Positions 1 to 7,004 of a stretch of DNA of 64,000 nucleotides are shown piece by piece. Location of the stretch: NCBI RefSeq assembly GCF_017301635.1, contig NZ_CP071091.1, positions 9,602,501 to 9,666,500 of the forward strand, given 5' to 3'. Numbering within the stretch: position 1 is the stretch's first letter; each line of letters starts with the position of its first letter. Both the position numbers and the translations under genes were made by a program. The notes under the pieces are model-generated. The model made no database searches and was not told where the DNA came from. It saw only the letters and a list, made by a program, of their open reading frames with translations. Source of the DNA: Myxococcus landrumus. Its GTDB lineage: Bacteria; Myxococcota; Myxococcia; Myxococcales; Myxococcaceae.

Positions 1-2
1 CC

Positions 3-662
3 CAGTTGCTGGCGCCCACGCTCGCGGAGGTGGAGGCGGCGCAGCGGCGTGGCCTGGGCGTGTCCTGCGCCTCGCCGATGTCGCGCGGCTTCCTGGAGGA
101 GAGCGTGCTGGGCAACCTCATGGCGGACGCGCTCCGCGAGGCGGCGGGCGCGGATGCCGCGCTGATGAACCCGGGCGGAATCCGAGCGGACCTGCCGGGT
201 GGGGCGCTGTCCTTCGGCCACGTCTACCAGGCGCTTCCCTTCGACAACACGGTGGCGGTGCTCACCCTCACGGGCGCGGAGCTGAAGCGGCTGCTGGAGC
301 TGGCGCACGCCGTGGACAAGGGCGCGGTGTTCGCCGTGTCCGGGCTGGAGCTGACGCTGGCCCGCTGCCCGGGCCCCGGCCGTCTCCAGGCCGCGACGCT
401 GGAGGGCGGAAAGCCCCTGGTTCCCGAGCGCACCTACCGGCTGGCCGTGCCGGACTTCCTCGCCCGGGGCGGGGATGGCCTGGACGGGGTGACGAAGCCC
501 CTGCCTCCCGAGCGCGCCGAGCTGGCCCCGTTCCGGGGCATGGACCTGCGCGAGGCGCTGATCTCCTACGGGCGGACCCATGGGGGCGTGCTCCCCAAAC
601 CCGCCCTGGGCCGCGTGCGCTACAGCGGTGTCGCGGGCACCTGTCCCACCGCGGCCCGCTGA
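3..662 (+). CDS. 5'-nucleotidase family protein, C-terminal part (5' end outside window)
   Basis: The frame is open to the left edge, so the start lies outside the window and only about 219 codons are seen. They match the C-terminal substrate-binding domain of 5'-nucleotidase/2',3'-cyclic phosphodiesterase (UshA-type) enzymes. Visible motifs are ADALREA, NPGGIRADLP, the PFDN(T)VAVL segment and PDFLARGGDG. The missing N-terminal half would carry the two-metal phosphoesterase domain. A full-length paralog lies at 38880-40733, and the two align along this whole C-terminal region (for example LPFDNTxAVLT and PDFLARGGxGLD). The product is probably exported and hydrolyses nucleotides in the periplasm or at the surface. 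The family call is safe; the exact substrate is not visible. Confidence 0.88.
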   Translation, partial: QLLAPTLAEVEAAQRRGLGVSCASPMSRGFLEESVLGNLMADALREAAGADAALMNPGGIRADLPGGALSFGHVYQALPFDNTVAVLTLTGAELKRLLELAHAVDKGAVFAVSGLELTLARCPGPGRLQAATLEGGKPLVPERTYRLAVPDFLARGGDGLDGVTKPLPPERAELAPFRGMDLREALISYGRTHGGVLPKPALGRVRYSGVAGTCPTAAR

Positions 663-670
663 GGGAACCT

Positions 671-769
671 GGGCTGAAAATTCAGCCCGGGCCTGATCCG
701 CTGGGGGTGAACCGCCCGGCCAACCCTTGGAAAGATCAGCGAAAACGCTCCCGGGCCGAATTTTCGGCC
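671..769. promoter_or_regulatory. Two similar hairpin-type dyads upstream of the small CxxC gene
   Basis: GGGCTGAAAATTCAGCCC (671-688) is an 8-bp perfect inverted repeat with a 2-nt centre. A related dyad, GGCCGAATTTTCGGCC (754-769), has a 7-bp stem and also a 2-nt centre. Their centres are about 82 bp apart and both read GGSCYGAA-NN-TTCRGSC. The first directly follows the stop codon at 662 and could help termination, but there is no T-tract. The pair could also be operator sites for the gene at 886. Function is inferred from symmetry only. Confidence 0.35.
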
Positions 770-885
770 TGGGATCAGTTTTCAACGGAGGCAAGAGTCC
801 TTACTCTAGGGCTCGCGGGGATTCGCGCCGAGGTGGCCCCATCAGGGACTGCGTGCGCGGGTGTCCGAGAGCGGGAGGGACCGAC

Positions 886-1281
886 ATGCTCTACAAAGTG
901 ACCCCGATGATGACGCCGCCGCCGGAGAAGGCGAAGCCGCGTGAGCCGGGGCAGCCTCAGCCGAGAAAGCGGCGCAAGTCCGCCGTCTACGACGCTGATG
1001 GTCACGAGGTGCTCATCTCCCTGATGTGTATCAAGTGCCGCACGCTGAAACCGCTGGCCCAGTTCGGCCTGCGGAAGATGGCGGACGGCGCCATCCGGAA
1101 TCAGCCGTGGTGCCGCACGTGCCGCTCGGGCGCGGGGACCAAGAAGCCCAAGGCTGGCAAGGGTGAGGCCGCCGCGCCCGCCGAGGCCGCGCCGGTGCTC
1201 CAGGTCGTCGAGGCCGGGGCCCCCGCTTCCAAGTCCGCCGACTCCGCGCCCCAGACGCCCGCGCCGGCCGTCCGGGGCTGA
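886..1281 (+). CDS. Small CxxC...CxxC putative zinc-binding protein
   Basis: This is a 131-aa basic protein. ATG 886 is chosen because GGGAGGGA sits about 5 nt upstream; the frame runs open further 5' but without a better start. The N-terminus is Pro/Lys/Arg-rich. Residues about 41-80 hold CIKC (C48, C51) and CRTC (C76, C79), separated by 24 residues and containing a LKPLAQFGLRK-type segment. This spacing resembles short zinc-ribbon modules found in phage and HNH-associated proteins. The C-terminal 45 residues are Ala/Pro/Lys-rich and low in complexity. There is no signal peptide, so it is probably cytoplasmic and may bind nucleic acid. It converges on the Hsp70 gene with a 16-bp gap. No function is assigned. 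Confidence 0.7.
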   Translation: MLYKVTPMMTPPPEKAKPREPGQPQPRKRRKSAVYDADGHEVLISLMCIKCRTLKPLAQFGLRKMADGAIRNQPWCRTCRSGAGTKKPKAGKGEAAAPAEAAPVLQVVEAGAPASKSADSAPQTPAPAVRG

Positions 1282-1297
1282 AGTCACCGACGAGCGG

Positions 1298-4075
1298 TCA
1301 CGACAAGCGCAAGCCCGCGGGGAGCGTGTCGCCGAGGGCGCGCGCTTCGTCCGCGGCTTCCAGCGCCACCACTTCGCGCACCATGCGGACCCACGTCTCG
1401 GACGCCTTCGCCGCGACGAGGGCCTGAGCCGCGCGCTCGCGCAAGCCAGGGTCCACGTCTCGCGTGCGGTCGCCCGTGAGCCGCGCCAACTGCGCCGCCG
1501 CGAAGGGCGCGCCGTCAATCTTGCGCAGGTCCAGGTCCAACAGCAGCGTGAGCCACGCCTCCGCGGTCTCCACGTCCACCACCTTGTGGCTGCTGCCGTA
1601 GAGGGGCACTCGCGCGCCCAGCCGTCCCAGGGACCAGGCCCAGGGGCCACCGGAGCGGGCCTCCGCCTTCAGCCGCTCGGCGATCCACCGCCCCACCTCC
1701 GCTTTGTCGCCCGGCGACAGGTGCTCCAGCGAGGCCGCCGCGCGCACCATCTCTTCCAGCCCCTCGGGTTGGATTCCCTTGAGCTTCCCGGACGCGGGCG
1801 CGTTGGGGGGGACCTTCCGGGCGAGGTGCGGCTGAAGGTAGGCGTAGAGCTTCTGCTGCTGCGCCTCCGTCAGCCCGCCGGCGATGCGGCGCCACATCAC
1901 CCAGAACTCCGTCCACACCGCCTTGTCCTGGTGGTGCTGCACCAGCGCGTCGAAGAGGCTGAAGGTCTGCTCCGCGCGCCAGCCGTCCAGCGGGTAGCCG
2001 AAGCCAGGGCGCAGGGTGAAGCCCGCGAGGCTGTAGAAGACGCGCTCGTGGTCCTCGCTGCGCCGCCGCTTGCTGGCGCCCGCGTAGAGGGTGCTCCACA
2101 TCTCTCGCAACACCGGCACGCGCCAGGTCTCCCGAGGACCCAGGGCCTTCTCCAGCGTCTTGCCCAGCTGCTTCACGTCCTTGGGCCCCAGGGGCAGGGG
2201 CTTGTTGCCGTAGACGCGCTCGATGTTCTCCTTCGCCTCGACGAAGCGCGCGGGCATGGACTCGGTGACGGTCAGCTCGTGGGAGCCGCCCGTGCCGCGC
2301 AGCTCGAACTCCAGCCGCCACCGCTCATCCGCGACGTCGGAGACGCAGTAGAGCTCCAGCGTGCCAATCTCCGTCAGAGCGGCCTGGAGGTGCACCGGCA
2401 CGTCCGCCACCTTCCCCGACGCGCCCTTGAGCAGCGTGTGGATGGGCGGCAGCGGCTTCAGGTCCTCCGCCAGCGGCACCAGGTCTCCGGGCTTGTCGAT
2501 GCGGTCGCTCGTCGTCGAATAGAGCTGGAACTGCACCGGCCTGCCCAGGGTGAGCGTGAAGGGGCGCGCGCCCAGGTCGACCTTCTGTCCTTCCTCGAAG
2601 CCTCGGGGAATGAGGCAGAGCGCGGGCTGCTCCGCGCTGTCCGCCGCGCGCTGGAGGCCCACGTAGTACGCCCGAGCCGCGCCGCCGCCGATGCGCAGGC
2701 CATGCCCGCGCCGCACCAGCCCGTAGTACGCCGCGCCGCGCGCCACGGCGAGCTCCAGGGACTCATGCCGCAGCAGCGCGATTTTCGGCGCCTGGGGCCA
2801 CCACGCGGAGACGGCCTCCACCAGCCGCTCCGAAATCCAGGGCGAGTTGAAGACGCCGCCGTTGAGGAGGATGGCGTCGGGGCGGGGCAGGGCGCCCTCG
2901 AAGGGAGGTGTCTCGCCCAGCGCCGCGAAGCCCGCCGCCGCATGCTGCGCGAGGAAGGCCGCCAGATGCCGCGTCACCGCCGCGTCCTGCACGTACGGCA
3001 GGCCCAGCTCCTGGAGCGCCATGCGCGCGGCGCGCCGGGGCCGCTCGGTGGGCGGGGTGCGCGGGAAGAAGCCATCGAGCACCAACGCGTGTGCTTCCTC
3101 GCGCGTCAGCTCGGACGACAGCGTCCCGCCCAACAGCCGGCTGCCCTCGCCCGCGAGCGACACGCCGTACTTCTCGGGCGGCGCCTTTCCCAGCAGCGCT
3201 TCCTTGGCGGTGCGCGCGGCTTGAATCGCCTGCGTCCACTGCGTCGCGGACAGGCGGCGCCCGTCCGGCAGCAGCTTCTCCTCCACCCTGCGGGCCAGCG
3301 CGGCGTCCATGTTGTCGCCGCCCAGCATGAGGTGGTCGCCCACCGCGAGCCGTCGGAGCATGGGCCCCTCGGGGGACACTCCCGCATGGACCAGCGTGAA
3401 GTCGGTGGTGCCGCCGCCCACGTCCACCACCAGCACCAGGCGGACATTCGCGAGCGTCTGTTCCAGGTCCGAGCGGTGGCGGGCCGTGTAGTCATAGAAG
3501 GCCGCCTGCGGCTCCTCCAGCAGGGTGAACTTCTCCAGCCCCGCCTTGCGCGCGGCGCTCACCGTGAGGGCCCGCGCGGCCTCGTCGAACGAGGCGGGGA
3601 CGGTGATGACCACCTCCTGCTTCGACAAGGGCGCGTCGGGGTGCGCGAAGTCCCAGGCGCGCGCCATGTGCGTCAGCAGGAGCGCGCTGGCATCGACGGG
3701 GGACAGCTTCTGGACGTCGGCCGGTGCGCCCCACGGAAGGATGGGCGCCGAGCGGTCCACGCCCGGGTGGCACAGCCAGCTCTTGGCGCTCGCAATCAGC
3801 CGGCCCGGCACTCGCGCACCCTGCCAGCGCGCCAGCTCACCCACCACCCACGGGCCTCCGTCATCACCCCAGGGGAGGCGCAGCGAGTCGGCGTTCAGCT
3901 CGTGGCCCGCGGGCACGTACACCGTGGAGGGCAGGAGCGCGCGCGGCGCCACTTCTCCCTGACGGACGAGCTGCGGGACAGGGAAGTCCTCCACGGGCGC
4001 GCTCGCGCCCCGGGATGGGTCCACGGACGCTACCGCGCAGTGGGTGGTGCCCAGGTCGATGCCGACGATTCGCAT
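1298..4075 (-). CDS. Hsp70 family protein, long form (925 aa)
   Basis: A DnaK-like ATPase domain fills the N-terminal half: IDLGTTHCAV near residue 5 (phosphate 1), VDVGGGTTDFTLV (phosphate 2), GGDNMDAALA, and LNGGVFNSPWI in place of the usual adenosine-motif region. The 400 or so residues after it are not a standard DnaK substrate-binding domain and are longer than in DnaK (about 640 aa in total). An upstream GGAGG supports ATG 4075. It is the last gene of an operon DUF2760 (6630) > Hsp70 (5963) > this gene, with a 25-nt gap to the previous gene. Pairs of divergent Hsp70 proteins beside DUF2760 recur in proteobacteria and myxobacteria; their clients are unknown. The family call is firm; the biological role is not. 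Confidence 0.92.
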   Translation of the reverse strand: MRIVGIDLGTTHCAVASVDPSRGASAPVEDFPVPQLVRQGEVAPRALLPSTVYVPAGHELNADSLRLPWGDDGGPWVVGELARWQGARVPGRLIASAKSWLCHPGVDRSAPILPWGAPADVQKLSPVDASALLLTHMARAWDFAHPDAPLSKQEVVITVPASFDEAARALTVSAARKAGLEKFTLLEEPQAAFYDYTARHRSDLEQTLANVRLVLVVDVGGGTTDFTLVHAGVSPEGPMLRRLAVGDHLMLGGDNMDAALARRVEEKLLPDGRRLSATQWTQAIQAARTAKEALLGKAPPEKYGVSLAGEGSRLLGGTLSSELTREEAHALVLDGFFPRTPPTERPRRAARMALQELGLPYVQDAAVTRHLAAFLAQHAAAGFAALGETPPFEGALPRPDAILLNGGVFNSPWISERLVEAVSAWWPQAPKIALLRHESLELAVARGAAYYGLVRRGHGLRIGGGAARAYYVGLQRAADSAEQPALCLIPRGFEEGQKVDLGARPFTLTLGRPVQFQLYSTTSDRIDKPGDLVPLAEDLKPLPPIHTLLKGASGKVADVPVHLQAALTEIGTLELYCVSDVADERWRLEFELRGTGGSHELTVTESMPARFVEAKENIERVYGNKPLPLGPKDVKQLGKTLEKALGPRETWRVPVLREMWSTLYAGASKRRRSEDHERVFYSLAGFTLRPGFGYPLDGWRAEQTFSLFDALVQHHQDKAVWTEFWVMWRRIAGGLTEAQQQKLYAYLQPHLARKVPPNAPASGKLKGIQPEGLEEMVRAAASLEHLSPGDKAEVGRWIAERLKAEARSGGPWAWSLGRLGARVPLYGSSHKVVDVETAEAWLTLLLDLDLRKIDGAPFAAAQLARLTGDRTRDVDPGLRERAAQALVAAKASETWVRMVREVVALEAADEARALGDTLPAGLRLS

Positions 4076-4100
4076 ACACCTCCGGTTGCCGGTCGGCGTT

Positions 4101-5963
4101 CTACTCCTTCAAGCGGACGTTGAGCTCCAGCTTCCAGCGCCCGGGGCCACCTTTCTCCAGGCAGCGCAGCTCGAGGGTGCCCACCTCCGTCACCGCGGCC
4201 TGCAGGTTGACGGGCGTCAGGTCGCCGAAGGCCGAGGGCTGTCCCGACATCGTGGTCTCGATGGGCGCCAGTTCCTCCATCTCGCCCTTGGCCAGCTCGT
4301 CCGCCACGTCATCCACCATGACGCCGACGGTGTCGTCGCGCCGCATGGAGGAGGAGAAGAAGCGGAAGCTGGTGGGCTCGCCGGTGACGAGGCCGAACTC
4401 CTGCGGCGGCACATCCGCCTGGGTGCCTTCCTCCATGCCGAACGGCGCCACGCACAGCGCCTTCACGGGAGGCTCGAAGCCGGGCACCGCGGGCATCGCC
4501 GACTCCACGCCCACGTAGTACGCGCGCGCCGTACCGCCTCGGATGCGCAGGCCATGTCCCTGCTTCACCCAGCCGTAGTACGCGGCGCCGCGCGCGACGG
4601 AGAGGTCCAGGTCCGCGCCCTCCAGCTCCTTGGCGGGCTCGCCTCCGTCCGCCTCCAGCCACAGGTTGAGCACCTCCATGACGCGCGCCTTGAGCGGGCC
4701 CGCCTTGAAGACGCCGCCGTTGAAGAGCACCGCCGTCGGGTGGAGGAACGACTTGTCGCCGATGGCCACCGGCGCGTCGTGACTGCTCGCCAGCGCCTGG
4801 GCCTGCCGCGTGAGGAAGGCCGCCAGGTGCCGGGACACGCCTGGGTCCTGCGCGTAGGGCAGCGCCATCTGCGCCAGGCCCGTGCGCCGCGCCGTGCGGG
4901 GCAGCTCCGCCAGCGGCGTCACCGGGAAGAAGCCGTCGGTGAGCACGCGCTCCAGCTCCTCGCGTGTCAGCTCCGTGCGCAGCGTGCCGCCGATGAGCGA
5001 CGAGCCTCGGCTGGGGACGGAGATGGACACCTTGTCCAGCGACGTGTCCGCGTACAGCGTCTCCTTGGCCTGCCGGCAGCCATGGGTGAGGGCGTTGAAC
5101 TGCCACGGGTCCAGCTTCTTGCCCTCGGCTGTCAGGCGCTGGTTGAGCGTGTGCGCCAGCGCCAGGTCCATGTTGTCGCCGCCCAGCAGGATGTGGTCGC
5201 CCACGGCCACGCGCAGCAACTCCACCTCGCCGTCGCTGTCCCGCACGGTGATGACGGAGAAGTCCGTGGTGCCGCCGCCCACGTCCACCACGAGGATGAC
5301 CTCGCCGGGCTTCACCTGCTGGCGGAAGGACTCACCCATCGCCTCCAGCCACGCGTACAGCGCGGCCTGCGGCTCCTCCAACAAGGTGAGGTGCTCGATG
5401 CCCGCCGCCTTCGCGGCCTCCAGCGTCAGCTCCCGGGCCGCCGCGTCGAACGATGCGGGCACGGTGACGATGACGTCCTGCGCGGCCAGCGCGTTGCCGG
5501 CGTCCTCGTGGTCCTTGGCGAAGGTGGTGTCCCACGCCTCCTTGAGGTGGCGCAGGAAGCGCGCGGACGCATCCAGCGGGGACACGCGCTGCACGTCCTC
5601 CGGGGCCTGCCACGGCAACATCGCCGAGCGGCGGTCCACGCCGGGATGGGACAGCCAGCTCTTGGGCGAGGACACCAGCCGCGTGGGCACCTTGGCCCCG
5701 TGCGAGCGCGCCAGCTCTCCAATGATGGCGGAGGCCTCCGGGTTCCACGGCAGCGCGAGGCTGCCCTTGGGGAACTCCTGCGCGGCGGGCAGGTAGAGGA
5801 AGGAGGGCAAAAGCGGCCTCGCCTCCACCGTGCCGGGCGCGGTGAGCTGGGGGATGGGCAGCATCGACTGCGCGCGGCCCCGGGACTTTCCGTCCTCCAG
5901 GTTGAAGTACGACACCGCGGAGTGAGTGGTGCCAAGGTCGATGCCGATGGAATAGCGGGCCAT
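4101..5963 (-). CDS. Hsp70 family protein, short form (620 aa)
   Basis: A second Hsp70-type ATPase in the same operon. It shows IDLGTTHSAVSYF at the N-terminus, VVDVGGGTTDFSVI, GGDNMDLALAH and LFNGGVFKAGPL, plus PASFDAAARELTLEAA. It aligns with the first 620 or so residues of its neighbour, including PGVDR, LLEEPQAA(L/F)Y and ARAYYVG(V/L), so the two are ancient tandem duplicates that now differ in C-terminal length. The C-terminus ends in a short beta-type domain (VGTLELRCLEKGG). ATG 5963 has AAGGAG about 12 nt upstream. It is probably a cytoplasmic chaperone or regulatory ATPase acting with the DUF2760 protein. No J-protein or nucleotide-exchange factor is visible nearby. Confidence 0.92.
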   Translation of the reverse strand: MARYSIGIDLGTTHSAVSYFNLEDGKSRGRAQSMLPIPQLTAPGTVEARPLLPSFLYLPAAQEFPKGSLALPWNPEASAIIGELARSHGAKVPTRLVSSPKSWLSHPGVDRRSAMLPWQAPEDVQRVSPLDASARFLRHLKEAWDTTFAKDHEDAGNALAAQDVIVTVPASFDAAARELTLEAAKAAGIEHLTLLEEPQAALYAWLEAMGESFRQQVKPGEVILVVDVGGGTTDFSVITVRDSDGEVELLRVAVGDHILLGGDNMDLALAHTLNQRLTAEGKKLDPWQFNALTHGCRQAKETLYADTSLDKVSISVPSRGSSLIGGTLRTELTREELERVLTDGFFPVTPLAELPRTARRTGLAQMALPYAQDPGVSRHLAAFLTRQAQALASSHDAPVAIGDKSFLHPTAVLFNGGVFKAGPLKARVMEVLNLWLEADGGEPAKELEGADLDLSVARGAAYYGWVKQGHGLRIRGGTARAYYVGVESAMPAVPGFEPPVKALCVAPFGMEEGTQADVPPQEFGLVTGEPTSFRFFSSSMRRDDTVGVMVDDVADELAKGEMEELAPIETTMSGQPSAFGDLTPVNLQAAVTEVGTLELRCLEKGGPGRWKLELNVRLKE

Positions 5964-6024
5964 ATCGGTCTTGAACTCCTTGAGGGCTCCCGTTTGTCCG
6001 GTCTGCTTGGTCGCCGAGGGACGC

Positions 6025-6630
6025 TCAGGCGAGCTCGACGTCCGCCGGAGCGAGCACTCGAGGGTCCATGGCGGGGCTCACGGTGGGGAACTTCACCTCG
6101 GACACCACCCACCCATGGTGGCGCAGCGTCCCGGTGTGGGGCGGCTGGCCCGTGACGTTGCCGCTCAGGCGGATGCGCTGCGCATCGAAGCCCGCGGGCA
6201 CGGTGACCCGGTCCCCCTCCGACTGGGGCAGCACCGGCTGGAGGGTGAGGTACTGACCCACCACCTTGCGGCACCCCTCATGGACGATGCGGCAGGCGGC
6301 GCCCACCTCGGCGTCCGAGAAGGCGGCCACGTTCTCCTGGAGGAAGTCCACCAGCCGCCCCTCGCGCTGGAGCATGGAGAGGAGCGCCAGGGCGCTGGCG
6401 TGCTCGCGCTCGGGCGGCGGGGCAGGGGCGGGCTCGGGGGGCTTCACCACGACGGGGGTGGTGGGGGAGGGCTGGCCCGAGGGAAGCTGGGCGAGCTTCC
6501 CGGCGTCGTACGCCTGGCTGGCCGGGAGCACCGCGCGGGCGAAGTCGCCGGAGACGAGGCATCGCCAGAAGCAGAGCCAGGCGAGCCAGACGCGCGCGAA
6601 GAACGACAGGGAGGCGGACGGGTCAGTCAT
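6025..6630 (-). CDS. DUF2760 domain protein
   Basis: This 201-aa protein heads the Hsp70 operon. ATG 6630 is preferred because TCCGGAG lies just upstream, rather than the longer frame reaching 6696, which would enter the terminator of the tRNA gene. Residues about 5-35 form a hydrophobic or amphipathic segment (SFFARVWLAWLCFW), followed by a Pro/Ala-rich linker. The conserved DUF2760 core follows: LLSMLQREGRLVDFLQEN, DAEVGAACR, VHEGCRK, VTVPAGFDAQRIRLSGNV and PPHTGTLRHHGW. The function of DUF2760 is not known. Its constant company with paired Hsp70 genes suggests a client, adaptor or membrane anchor for them. The gap to the next gene is 61 nt. Confidence 0.85.
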   Translation of the reverse strand: MTDPSASLSFFARVWLAWLCFWRCLVSGDFARAVLPASQAYDAGKLAQLPSGQPSPTTPVVVKPPEPAPAPPPEREHASALALLSMLQREGRLVDFLQENVAAFSDAEVGAACRIVHEGCRKVVGQYLTLQPVLPQSEGDRVTVPAGFDAQRIRLSGNVTGQPPHTGTLRHHGWVVSEVKFPTVSPAMDPRVLAPADVELA

Positions 6631-6695
6631 CGGCTCCGGATAACAAAGCCCGCCTGCTTTGCAATTCGGCAGTTGCTCGAAATGCCCCAAATGCA

Positions 6696-6725
6696 AAGGG
6701 CCTCACGGTTTCCCGTGAGGCCCTT
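6696..6725 (-). terminator. Terminator of the tRNA-Ala gene
   Basis: A 13-bp perfect stem AAGGGCCTCACGG / CCGTGAGGCCCTT with a 4-nt loop lies 11 nt past the tRNA 3' end on the minus strand. It is followed by a T-containing but imperfect tail. On the plus strand CGTTTT follows, so it may act in both directions and also shield the DUF2760 operon. Confidence 0.8.
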
Positions 6726-6736
6726 CGTTTTCAACA

Positions 6737-6812
<76 letters not shown>

Positions 6813-6866
6813 ACAACGGGCCCTGCCTGCTGCGCCCGGCGGTTTGGGGCCGCCGAGGTGAACGGG

Positions 6867-6895
6867 CTAGTACCGGACCCCCACGCAGGTGTCAA
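6867..6895 (-). promoter_or_regulatory. Sigma-70-type promoter of tRNA-Ala
   Basis: On the minus strand TTGACA (6895-6890) is a perfect -35 box. A 17-nt spacer separates it from TACTAG (6872-6867), a partial match to the -10 consensus. The predicted start near 6860 gives a leader of roughly 50 nt before the tRNA at 6812. Confidence 0.72.
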
Positions 6896-7004
6896 GCGCA
6901 AGCCTGCACAACTCATCCGTGCGATTGACGTGCCGCGCAGCGGATGCCATAAAAAACCCTCTTCTCCGGCGTACCCTTCCCGCCAGGTGCAGTCCCCCCA
7001 GGTA

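Noticed and set aside
1163..4123. 986-codon plus-strand open frame opposite the Hsp70 gene
   Set aside because: Antisense shadow of a high-GC gene: Arg/Gly/His/Leu-rich, no domain, no ribosome-binding site, and fully explained by the Hsp70 gene on the other strand.
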